Shown: in pieces, positions 51,583 through 59,291 of the stretch | Layout: each line of letters starts with the position of its first letter | Numbering within the stretch: position 1 is the stretch's first letter | The notes under the pieces: model-generated | The model's database searches: none | What the model was told of the DNA's origin: nothing | Seen by the model: the letters and a program-made list of their open reading frames with translations, nothing else | Assembly (NCBI GenBank): GCA_016789105.1 | Contig: JAEURN010000002.1 | Span: forward strand, 124,001-188,000 | Origin: Armatimonadota bacterium | GTDB lineage: Bacteria; Armatimonadota; Fimbriimonadia; Fimbriimonadales; Fimbriimonadaceae | Reading direction: 5' to 3' | DNA length: 64,000 nucleotides | Made by a program: the position numbers and the translations under genes

Positions 51583-53249
51583 TGGGCCCGATCACACTCA
51601 CCATCCTCATCCCGCTCATCGGGATGGTCTTGCTCCTCTTGGTGCCCGAGCGGTTCGACAAAGCCATCAAATGGCTTACCGTCTTGTTCACTGGCTCGGC
51701 ATTCCTCAGTTCCCTGGGCCTCCTCAACCTCTTCCACTCTGGGACGTTCCACTTCCAACTCGTGGAATCCGCACCCTGGATCCCGGCCTGGGGGATCCAA
51801 TACAAAGTCGGCATCGACGGCATCAGCATCTGGCTGTTCATGCTCACCACACTGCTGACCCTGTTGGCAACGGTTTTCAGCTTCTATATCGACAAACGGC
51901 CGCGCATCTACTTTGCGATGATGCTCCTGCTGGAGGCCGCCATGCTTGGCGTGTTCGTGAGCATGGACATGATCCTGTTCTATTCGTTCTTTGAACTCAC
52001 GCTCATCCCCATGGCCGTGATGATCTTCATCTGGGGCGGCAGCAACCGCAACTATGCGGCCATCAAGTTTTTCCTCTACACGTTTGCTGCGTCGATTTTC
52101 ATGCTCCTCGGCATGATCGCCTTGGCCAAACGCCACGAAGCCCTCACCGGCACCATGAGCTTCGATATCACGGCCATCCAGTCGTTGGTGGCCAGCGGGG
52201 AATTCTGGCAAGGCACCGGCAACCTCCAAATGATTCTTTTTTGGGCGATGACGGTGGCCCTGTTGGTCAAATGCCCGATGTTCCCGTTCCACACCTGGTT
52301 GCCCGATGCCCACACCGAAGCACCCACTGCCGGCTCTGTGATCTTGGCCGGGGTTCTGCTGAAAATGGGGACGTACGGACTTCTGCGGTTCTCGTTGCCG
52401 TTCTTCCCCGAAGCCGCCCAAGCCGCCGTGTGGCCGCTCATGGCCCTCAGCGTCATCGGCATCATCTATGGGGCTGCAGTGGCCGCTGTCCAACCTGATG
52501 TTAAAAAACTGGTTGCCTATAGCTCCGTGGCCCACATGGGGTTTGTCGTTTTCGGCATCTTCAGCCTCAACCAAGCGGGCATGATTGGCGGCGCCTACCA
52601 ACAACTCAACCACGGTATCAGCACCGGGGCCCTCTTCTTGCTTATCGGGCTCATTTACGAGCGGACGCACACCCGCGCTTTCAAAGACTACGGCGGGCTC
52701 AAAGCGCAAATGCCGGTATTCAGCGCGCTGTTCCTTATCGTCATGCTCTCCAGCGTCGGGCTTCCCGGCATGAACGGGTTCGTCGGAGAGTTCTTGGCCC
52801 TCTATGGCGGGTTCATGGCGGCTGTCCAGGGCCAATTCGGCCTGGGCATGGCGTTCCCGCTTTTGGCCGGGACGGGGGTCATCCTTGCCGCCGCCTACCT
52901 GCTGCACATGTTCCGGCAAGTGTTCTACGGCCCTCTCAACCCCAACCTAGCTCGTCTCAAAGACCTCAAACCGTGGGAAGTCGGGCTCGTTGGCATCTTC
53001 ATCATCTTCATCTTTTGGGGCGGCCTCTACCCCAACACCTTTTTGAAACCGATGGAGCGCAGCATCGGCGCCGTGCGGATGATGGCCCTCAACAAACCCG
53101 GGGAGCGGCCGGATTGGGCCGACCAAGCCCATGAAGTCGATGCTCAAGGAAATCTCGTCACCGTCAACGGGCGCACGCCCGATGGCGACATCGACGAAGC
53201 AAACGGATACCAGATCGTCGCGCCTGCCGACTTCTATTCACAAAAATGA
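51582..53249 (+). CDS. nuoM: NADH-quinone oxidoreductase subunit M
   Basis: A 555-residue antiporter-like membrane subunit. Conserved elements: VGIDGISIWLFML, YSFFELTLIPMAVMI (Glu of helix 5), KCPMFPFHTWLPDAHTEAPTAGSVILAG with the pore Lys and His, QPDVKKLVAYSSVAHMGFV, NHGISTGALFLLIGLIYERTHTR. The last 50 or so residues after the final helix are a hydrophilic tail (RPDWADQAHEVDAQGNLVTV) not usual in NuoM. It overlaps the next gene by four bases. Confidence 0.96.
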   Translation: MGPITLTILIPLIGMVLLLLVPERFDKAIKWLTVLFTGSAFLSSLGLLNLFHSGTFHFQLVESAPWIPAWGIQYKVGIDGISIWLFMLTTLLTLLATVFSFYIDKRPRIYFAMMLLLEAAMLGVFVSMDMILFYSFFELTLIPMAVMIFIWGGSNRNYAAIKFFLYTFAASIFMLLGMIALAKRHEALTGTMSFDITAIQSLVASGEFWQGTGNLQMILFWAMTVALLVKCPMFPFHTWLPDAHTEAPTAGSVILAGVLLKMGTYGLLRFSLPFFPEAAQAAVWPLMALSVIGIIYGAAVAAVQPDVKKLVAYSSVAHMGFVVFGIFSLNQAGMIGGAYQQLNHGISTGALFLLIGLIYERTHTRAFKDYGGLKAQMPVFSALFLIVMLSSVGLPGMNGFVGEFLALYGGFMAAVQGQFGLGMAFPLLAGTGVILAAAYLLHMFRQVFYGPLNPNLARLKDLKPWEVGLVGIFIIFIFWGGLYPNTFLKPMERSIGAVRMMALNKPGERPDWADQAHEVDAQGNLVTVNGRTPDGDIDEANGYQIVAPADFYSQK

Positions 53250-53881
53250 CCGCCCGCGACCGAACCCTGGCCGCCATCCAAGGCGGAGAACCCGACCGGA
53301 TTCCTGAAGTCGGCACAGACATTTTGGCCGTCCCCGTCGACCGGCTTGCGGACGCGCGCCGGAACAACCCCGATGCCGTCATCCTGGCAATCGTCCACTC
53401 CCCACTCACCCGGGCGCGGATCCGGAACCAACAGATCTTCGACCTGCTGGAATCAGATCCAGAATCTGGCAATACTGAGCTCGACGGACTCGTCATGGCA
53501 TCCCAAATCCAAATCAACGATGCCATCCACGGTGGGGCGGATGGGGTGTGTTACGTGATCGAAGGCGCCTACCCCTCCGCCAGCACCCCAATGCAATACG
53601 GCGGGTTCCTGCTGGAACGCGACCGGGCTCTCCTCTCTTCGGCCAACCCGGCCCCGGCCAACATGGTGCTCATCGCCGGGGAGGACGAACCGTACATCGA
53701 CTTTGTCAGCGACCTGCCGGCCGCAATCTTCGCATGGGATGCCCGTTCGAGCTGGACTCCAACCCAAGTGCGCGGACTGCGCTCGGGCGCCCTCGCCGCC
53801 AATAGCTCGGATGCCGACATCCTGCTCACCGACCGCGCGCTCCAAGATATCCTCGGCGCCCAAGGGGCCACCTGCCTATGA
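53246..53881 (+). CDS. Short URO-D-like protein inside the nuo operon
   Basis: A 211-residue protein that begins MTARDRTLAAIQGGEPDRIPEV, the typical start of the uroporphyrinogen decarboxylase superfamily (including MtaA/CmuA methyltransferases). Later IQINDAIHGGADGVCYVIEGAYPSASTP resembles the family's 'aGAD-x-i' barrel segment. At 211 residues it is shorter than the usual 340, so a half-barrel or diverged version. ATGA overlaps with nuoM and nuoN make it part of the operon. It has no membrane helices and no known role in complex I; a moonlighting or merely co-transcribed enzyme is possible. Confidence 0.6.
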   Translation: MTARDRTLAAIQGGEPDRIPEVGTDILAVPVDRLADARRNNPDAVILAIVHSPLTRARIRNQQIFDLLESDPESGNTELDGLVMASQIQINDAIHGGADGVCYVIEGAYPSASTPMQYGGFLLERDRALLSSANPAPANMVLIAGEDEPYIDFVSDLPAAIFAWDARSSWTPTQVRGLRSGALAANSSDADILLTDRALQDILGAQGATCL

Positions 53882-55365
53882 ACCAAGTCCCGCATATCGA
53901 TTGGCTCCTCGTTTTGCCCGTCCTCGTCGTGATCGGCACCGGGCTGGTTGCGCTCGGGATCGAAATGCTCCGGCCCAAGCAGAACAATAACGCCATCGTC
54001 GGCGTTTCGCTGCTGGGGTTGGCCGCGGCGTTCGCCGCCAGCCTGGGGCACCTCGGGGCAACGCCCAAGTCCACATTCACCGGCATGGTCTACCGCGACC
54101 AATTTGGGACCCTGCTGGAACTCGTCTTGATCGGGGCAGCTGCCCTTAGCTTCCTCTTTAGCGAAGGCTATCTCCGGCAGCGGCGCATCGCCTATGGCGA
54201 ATTCTATCCGCTGGCACTGTGGTCACTCTCCGGCGCCATGATGATGGTCACAACCCAAAACCTCTTGATGCTGTTTGTGGGTTTGGAAGTGCTCTCCATC
54301 TCGCTCTACGTCCTTTCCGGCATGGCCAGGGGGGATGACCGGTCCGAAGAAAGCGCCCTCAAATACTTCCTTCTCGGCGCGTTTGCCTCGGCATTCTTGC
54401 TATTCGGTATCGCTTTCATCTACGGGGCATCCGGCCGCATCGACCTGGAAGGGTTCCGCATCGCTTCTGGCACCGGGCAGACCATGGCCTTTTTCGGCCT
54501 CGGTCTCATCCTGGTCGGACTCGGGTTCAAAGCCGCCCTCGTCCCGTTCCATCAATGGACTCCCGACGTTTACCAAGGGGCCCCGACCAACGTCACGGCC
54601 TTTATGAGCGTGGTCAGCAAGGCGGCCGCATTCGGGGCGATCGTCCGCGTTCTACTCGCCGCCGAGGGTTTGCAACCGCTCTGGTTCCCGGCCGTTAGCG
54701 CCATCGCCATCCTCACCATGACCGTCGGCAACCTGGTCGCTCTCGTCCAAAAGGATGCCAAAAGGGCCCTCGGTTATTCCAGCGTGGCCCATGCCGGATA
54801 CATCCTGGTCGGCGTCCTCGCCCACGCCAAAAACCCCGATTCTGTCAGCCTTTCCAGTGTGGTTTTCTACCTGGTGGCTTATGCCGCCATGACCATTGGG
54901 GCATTCGCCATGGTCTCGTTGACGGCCCACCACGGCAAAGAAGGCACCCGAACCCAAGACCTCAACGGCATGTGGCGTAAATCGCCCTATGCTGCCGGGG
55001 TTCTCTTCATCTGCCTGATCTCGCTAGTCGGGGTTCCGCCGACGGCCGGATTCTTTGGCAAGTGGGCGATTTTCAATGCCGCCCTCAGCGCCGGGCTCGC
55101 CCCGCTGGCCATCGCCCTGGCCGTGAACAGTGCCATCAGTGCCTTCTACTACTGGCAGATTGCAAAGGCCGCGTTTGTGGACGACGAACCGGCCCTCCAA
55201 ACCGAATTCGCACCCCTTAATGGAGGCCTGAAACTAACGGGCGCGGTGTGCGCGCTCGCCTCGCTCCTCATGGCGTTTTTCGCTTCCCCGATCCTGGCCG
55301 CCGCCGATTCGGCAGGCAGGGATTCCCAATCTGCAATCCAAGACCCCGCAGGCACCATCCGATGA
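53878..55365 (+). CDS. nuoN: NADH-quinone oxidoreductase subunit N
   Basis: A 495-residue antiporter-like subunit. Conserved elements: GLEVLSISLYVLSG (Glu), SEESALKYFLLGAFASAFLL, GFKAALVPFHQWTPDVYQGAPTNVTAFMS with the pore Lys and His, KDAKRALGYSSVAHAGYILVG, and GFFGKWAIFNAALSAG. Start ATG overlaps the URO-D-like gene by four bases. Last complex I gene of this operon; it overlaps the isomerase gene that follows. Confidence 0.96.
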   Translation: MNQVPHIDWLLVLPVLVVIGTGLVALGIEMLRPKQNNNAIVGVSLLGLAAAFAASLGHLGATPKSTFTGMVYRDQFGTLLELVLIGAAALSFLFSEGYLRQRRIAYGEFYPLALWSLSGAMMMVTTQNLLMLFVGLEVLSISLYVLSGMARGDDRSEESALKYFLLGAFASAFLLFGIAFIYGASGRIDLEGFRIASGTGQTMAFFGLGLILVGLGFKAALVPFHQWTPDVYQGAPTNVTAFMSVVSKAAAFGAIVRVLLAAEGLQPLWFPAVSAIAILTMTVGNLVALVQKDAKRALGYSSVAHAGYILVGVLAHAKNPDSVSLSSVVFYLVAYAAMTIGAFAMVSLTAHHGKEGTRTQDLNGMWRKSPYAAGVLFICLISLVGVPPTAGFFGKWAIFNAALSAGLAPLAIALAVNSAISAFYYWQIAKAAFVDDEPALQTEFAPLNGGLKLTGAVCALASLLMAFFASPILAAADSAGRDSQSAIQDPAGTIR

Positions 55366-56222
55366 TGAAACTCGGCATTTCTATGTACAGCTACGTCGCG
55401 GCCGTCCGCGCCGGCAAGCTCAACCTCGAATCGTTCATCCACACGGCCGCCGACCTGGGAGCACCCGGGGTCGAGCTCCTGGACTTCTTCTACACGTCCG
55501 AAGATTGGGCCCCAGAACGCCAAACCGCCCTCAAATCACTCCGGTCAACCGGTCTCGTCTGTGGTGTGTTCAGCGTCGGCAACAACTTTGCCCAAGCTGA
55601 TCCAGCCGCCCGAGACAACGCACTGAAAATTATTGAACGCGGGGTGGACGAAGCCCTCCACTACGGGGCAGAGGTCGTCCGCGTCTTTGCCGGCGATGTC
55701 TACAACGACCCGTCCGTCAGCCTGGATCAGGCCTTCCTCTGGATTGTCGACGGGCTGTGTGCCGCGGCCGATTACGCCAATTCCCAAGGCATCAAACTGG
55801 CTCTGGAAAACCACGGCAAGCTCGCCGGGCGCGGGGATCAGATCAATGACATCATCGCGCAAGTCCGCACCCGCACGGGTCACAATGCCTTAGGGGCAAA
55901 CCCCGACACCGGCAACTTCTTGCTGGTCAACCAGCCAGGGCACGAAGGGGTTGCCGAAGTCGCGGCCAACGCCTATATGTGCCATTTCAAAGACTTTGTG
56001 GCCCAGCCCGGCGGGCATTACAAAGGCATCGACGGAGCGGAATACGCCGGAACCGTGATCGGCGAAGGCACGGTGGATCTTGCCGCCTCGCTCGCCGCCC
56101 TCAAAAACGTTGGATTCTCCGGCTGGGTCAACCTGGAATACGAAGGCGACACTGATCCCATGACCGGAGTCCCCGCCAGTTTTGCCAATGCCAAGCGATT
56201 TCTCGATAGCGTGAACGGCTAA
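55362..56222 (+). CDS. Sugar phosphate isomerase/epimerase (TIM barrel)
   Basis: A 286-residue xylose-isomerase-like TIM barrel. The ATG at 55362 overlaps the nuoN stop by ATGA; a longer frame would lie inside nuoN. Pattern: KLGISMYSYVAAVRAGKLNLESFIHTAADLGAPGVELLDFF (strand 1 and the catalytic Glu), VRVFAGDVYNDPS, IKLALENHGKL (a metal ligand Glu), HNALGANPDTGNFLL (Asp), and CHFKDFV with its His-Phe-Lys metal site, then GWVNLEYEGDTDP. Substrate unknown. Its place at the end of a nuo operon looks accidental or for growth-linked co-expression. Confidence 0.85.
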   Translation: MMKLGISMYSYVAAVRAGKLNLESFIHTAADLGAPGVELLDFFYTSEDWAPERQTALKSLRSTGLVCGVFSVGNNFAQADPAARDNALKIIERGVDEALHYGAEVVRVFAGDVYNDPSVSLDQAFLWIVDGLCAAADYANSQGIKLALENHGKLAGRGDQINDIIAQVRTRTGHNALGANPDTGNFLLVNQPGHEGVAEVAANAYMCHFKDFVAQPGGHYKGIDGAEYAGTVIGEGTVDLAASLAALKNVGFSGWVNLEYEGDTDPMTGVPASFANAKRFLDSVNG

Positions 56223-56728
56223 AGGCTCGCCACGATCCGGCGAACTTCATTAAGCTGCGCTTCCAAATCCATCACCTCTGGGCGCGGCACGTGCAAAAAT
56301 CCGATCCTCTTCTCCGGGAACCGCGACAAACCTCGGAAAAAAAGGTAGTTGCACAAGTATCCCCCGGCATCAACGGTCAAGACGGCACGATCCGATTCAA
56401 ATGATTTGTCGAACATCGTCCCGGCAAGCTGCGGGGGGTGCAAGGGGTCGATTCGGCCCGGCCCGGCAATCACCCCATGGACATCCTCGCCCGGCCCGCA
56501 CGAATTTTTAGCCACGGTTTCAAGGTGCATCCGCTGCGCTGCCCCGTGGACGCCGATCATGAGCCACGCATCAAACGTGTCCGGGTCGAGCCCATCCAAA
56601 AAGGCGTCCACATCCGCATAGCCCACCGCCAGAACGGTGCCCCCCATGCGCTCTGCCAGCCAGGCGCTCGGGTTTTCATCGATGTCTCGGAACGCCCCAA
56701 AACCCGTAACCAGCAATCCTGACGTCAT
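56219..56728 (-). CDS. pcp: Pyroglutamyl-peptidase I (C15)
   Basis: A 169-residue cysteine peptidase that removes N-terminal pyroglutamate. TGFGAFRDIDENPSAWL is the family start with the substrate pocket; the nucleophile is Cys in TVDAGGYLCNYLFFRGL (about residue 135) and the His is in GFLHVPRPEVM. It is shorter than the usual 200-215 residues, lacking part of the middle segment with the loop region after YADVDAFLDGL. ATG 56728 is chosen because TATCTT lies exactly seven bases upstream. Confidence 0.87.
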   Translation of the reverse strand: MTSGLLVTGFGAFRDIDENPSAWLAERMGGTVLAVGYADVDAFLDGLDPDTFDAWLMIGVHGAAQRMHLETVAKNSCGPGEDVHGVIAGPGRIDPLHPPQLAGTMFDKSFESDRAVLTVDAGGYLCNYLFFRGLSRFPEKRIGFLHVPRPEVMDLEAQLNEVRRIVASL

Positions 56729-56735
56729 GGCTGCC

Positions 56736-56741
56736 AAGATA
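56736..56741 (-). promoter_or_regulatory. -10 element (TATCTT) of pcp
   Basis: TATCTT ends seven bases before the ATG at 56728 on the minus strand, with no Shine-Dalgarno site. Confidence 0.5.
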
Positions 56742-56760
56742 CCGCCGAAAATAGACGGTG

Positions 56761-57477
56761 ATGGATCCTCTCGGCATCGTGGTCTTTGGCATCGTGGCGG
56801 CGCTTTTCCTGTTTGGCGCCGTGTTTGCCGTCCCTAAAGCCAAAGAGCGAATGGCTGAACTCGAAAAGCGCCAACTCGACATTGCCGGATTGGCCCGCGC
56901 CGCGGGATACCGGTTTGAAAAGAATGAGAAAGGCGACATCGATTGGGTCATGTCTAACGGAGATTGGCAGTTGGAATACGATTCCGACCGCTCTTCGGAA
57001 TCGAGCTCTCCGTGCCTCCGGTTCAAATCAACGCGCAAAGTGCCCAAAGACCGGCAATTTATCGTCCTCAGCGACTTCTCCCATAAATCGCTGACCAACC
57101 CAACCGCGCGCAAACTCCTCGGAGGATTTTGCAAAACCTTGGACAGGTACGGGATCAAGGGCTCGAACTTCCCCATCGACGATCTCTTGGCCCTCATCGA
57201 CCGGGGCAACATCCACCTGCTCACCCACACCAATCGCGAGGCTCTCAAAGTGGCCGCCTATTCGGCCAAAGCCGCTGCGGACATCAAGAATGGCGACGTC
57301 GTTGGACATGTCGCCGCCCTGTTCCGGCAAGAATCGACCACTGTCCAAGAGGCATTGCCCCGCATCTTGGCCCTCGAAACTGGGGTCGAAGTCAAATCCT
57401 ATGTCAGCCACCCAACCAGTGACCAAGTCAAAAACATCTTGGCCGCGGGCGAATCCATCCTCCGTTACGCCGCCTGA
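56761..57477 (+). CDS. Membrane-anchored protein of unknown function, paralogue A
   Basis: A 238-residue protein: N-terminal membrane helix (IVVFGIVAALFLFGAVFAV), a short charged linker (KERMAELEKRQLD), then a soluble domain with LARAAGYRFEKNEKGDIDW, WQLEYDSDRSSE, LRFKSTRKVPKDRQFIVLSDF and a C-terminal mixed alpha/beta part. Paralogue B at 58572 has the same plan and similar spacing of helix, 'L-x-x-(F)A-x-x-x-GY-x-F' and 'W-x-(L/I)-x-(Y/F)-x-(S/A)DS' segments. I recognise no known family. A GTG one codon earlier is also possible. Confidence 0.6.
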   Translation: MDPLGIVVFGIVAALFLFGAVFAVPKAKERMAELEKRQLDIAGLARAAGYRFEKNEKGDIDWVMSNGDWQLEYDSDRSSESSSPCLRFKSTRKVPKDRQFIVLSDFSHKSLTNPTARKLLGGFCKTLDRYGIKGSNFPIDDLLALIDRGNIHLLTHTNREALKVAAYSAKAAADIKNGDVVGHVAALFRQESTTVQEALPRILALETGVEVKSYVSHPTSDQVKNILAAGESILRYAA

Positions 57478-57494
57478 ACCTGGCCCCAAACGGC

Positions 57495-57500
57495 TAAGAT
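57495..57500 (+). promoter_or_regulatory. -10 element (TAAGAT) of the LD-carboxypeptidase gene
   Basis: TAAGAT ends six bases before the ATG at 57507 (spacer CACAGG), and no ribosome site lies in the right place. Confidence 0.5.
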
Positions 57501-57506
57501 CACAGG

Positions 57507-58544
57507 ATGGATCGCCGAGAATTCCTCGCGCTCACAACAATCGCCGCCGCCGGATCCGCCATGGCAAAAACCGACCGGGCCCCCGTGGCGGATCCGGGCC
57601 CCAAAAGACCGGAACCCCTCAACCCCGGGGACCGGGTTGCCGTTGTCGCACCCGCCTCCCCTGTCGAGTCGGCCGAGGACCTCGAAGGATTTTTCAAGCG
57701 TGTCCGCGACTTAGGTCTGGAACCCGTGCCAGCCCCCAACCTGGAAAAGAAGTATGGGTTCTTTGGGGGGACCGACCAAGAACGAGCCGACGACTTGAAC
57801 TGGGCTTTTGCCAATCCTGAAGTCAAGGGCATCTTGCCCGTGCGCGGGGGATACGGGTGTTCGCGGCTCCTCCACCTGCTGGATTACAAATTGATCAAGA
57901 AGAACCCCAAGGCCCTGTGCGGTTACAGCGACATCACGGCCCTCCACCTGGCTCTCAGCCAAAAGGCCGGCTTGGTCACCTACCACGGGCCGGTGCTGGC
58001 CAGTTCGGAATCTGCCTTCTCAGACGGATACCTCCGCCAGGCGCTGTTCGGGTCCGGGCCCGTGGAATTCAAGAACCCCGGTTGGGAATACCTCAACCCC
58101 GAACACCCCGAAGTCCCGCCGTCATACGAGATCCGCGCCCTCTCCCCTGGGCGAACTTCCGGCAGGTTGGCGGGAGGGAACCTGACCTTGCTCGCCGCCC
58201 TGTGCGGAACCCCATATCAACTTGAAGGCAAGAATAAGATCGTCTTTTTCGAGGACGTCAAAGAGGCGCCTTACCGCATCGACCGTATGCTGACGCAACT
58301 CATCCACAGCGGTTGCTTCAAGGGCGCACGCGGCATCGTCGCGGGGCAGTTCACCGATTGCGACCCGGAAGAACCAAAAGATGGGGAGTGGCTCGTTGCC
58401 GATGTCCTGAAAGACCGGCTTGCCCCTCTCGGCATCCCGGTCATGACGGGGGCCGCCATTGGGCACATCACCCACAAATGGACGGTTCCCGTGGGGGTGG
58501 TGGCCGAACTGGATGCCGATGAAGGAACCTTTAGAATTCCCTAG
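57507..58544 (+). CDS. LD-carboxypeptidase (S66, LdcA-like)
   Basis: A 345-residue peptidoglycan-recycling peptidase of family S66, which removes the terminal D-Ala from murein tetrapeptides. The start MDRREFLALTTIAAAGSAMA looks like a twin-arginine-like signal (RREFL), unusual for LdcA, which is cytosolic in E. coli. The nucleophilic Ser region is GVLPVRGGYGCSRLL (Tyr-Gly-Cys-Ser), with later KALCGYSDITALHLAL and GPVLASSE; the Glu is in IVFFEDVKEAPYRIDRML, and the His in GAAIGHITHKWTVPVGV. Between two paralogous membrane proteins. Confidence 0.88.
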   Translation: MDRREFLALTTIAAAGSAMAKTDRAPVADPGPKRPEPLNPGDRVAVVAPASPVESAEDLEGFFKRVRDLGLEPVPAPNLEKKYGFFGGTDQERADDLNWAFANPEVKGILPVRGGYGCSRLLHLLDYKLIKKNPKALCGYSDITALHLALSQKAGLVTYHGPVLASSESAFSDGYLRQALFGSGPVEFKNPGWEYLNPEHPEVPPSYEIRALSPGRTSGRLAGGNLTLLAALCGTPYQLEGKNKIVFFEDVKEAPYRIDRMLTQLIHSGCFKGARGIVAGQFTDCDPEEPKDGEWLVADVLKDRLAPLGIPVMTGAAIGHITHKWTVPVGVVAELDADEGTFRIP

Positions 58545-58571
58545 CCAAACACCGAGTGGAAAAAATCAGCC

Positions 58572-59282
58572 ATGACAAACCTGTCCATTTTTGTTGGCAT
58601 CGGTTCCCTCGTGCTTTTGATCGGGATTTGGGCCATTGCCCGTTCAATCAAAAGAAAAAACCAGCTGAATGCCCAAGTGGCCGACCTCAAAGACTTTGCC
58701 GACGAAAAGGGATATTTGTTTTCACTGAGCGATCTCGGCAGCACGACCTGGTCGATATCGAGTTCGAATTGGCGGATCTGGTTTGTTGCCGATTCCAACA
58801 ATAGCCCTCCCGACGCGCATCTCCACTTGACGGCAACCAACCTGCCCCCCGGATGCGATTTCGCCGTTCTTTGCAATCACGCCGACAAGGCGGCCCGGAG
58901 CCCGGCATCCCAGTTCATGCAAAACATGGCGGGATCCACGATCACTTATAGCTCAACAGAAAAAGGAGTGATCCCGGTGGAATTCACCCGTGAGATTGTT
59001 TCTGCGAGCCACTCAGGTCAGTTGGGCACTTCGGAAAAGCCATACCTCAAAGCCTTTGCAAGGAATGCCAATGAACTGAGCAAAATCGTCAGGGGCTCAT
59101 TGGGCGGACTAGTAGACGCCATCAACGCTAACGAACAGCGCGTTGAATTCACGCCCTATCCCCATATCGCCAAATGCGGATCGAACTTAGAAGTTGTCGC
59201 GTACCTGCGCGATCCGGGCCGCAATGAGGTCGAAGCCCTCATCCGCATCTATGATGCGGTCGCCGGACTCACCAAGGTCTGA
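58572..59282 (+). CDS. Membrane-anchored protein of unknown function, paralogue B
   Basis: A 236-residue protein with the same plan as the 56761 gene: a membrane helix (FVGIGSLVLLIGIWAIARSI), a basic linker (KRKNQLNAQVADL), then DFADEKGYLFSLSDLGSTTW, WRIWFVADSNNSPPDAHLHL, and AVLCNHADKAARSPASQF. The C-terminal part (HIAKCGSNLEVVAYLRD) is mixed alpha/beta. No known family. It follows the LD-carboxypeptidase gene by 27 bases and shares its direction. Confidence 0.6.
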   Translation: MTNLSIFVGIGSLVLLIGIWAIARSIKRKNQLNAQVADLKDFADEKGYLFSLSDLGSTTWSISSSNWRIWFVADSNNSPPDAHLHLTATNLPPGCDFAVLCNHADKAARSPASQFMQNMAGSTITYSSTEKGVIPVEFTREIVSASHSGQLGTSEKPYLKAFARNANELSKIVRGSLGGLVDAINANEQRVEFTPYPHIAKCGSNLEVVAYLRDPGRNEVEALIRIYDAVAGLTKV

Positions 59283-59291
59283 CCGGGGCCA

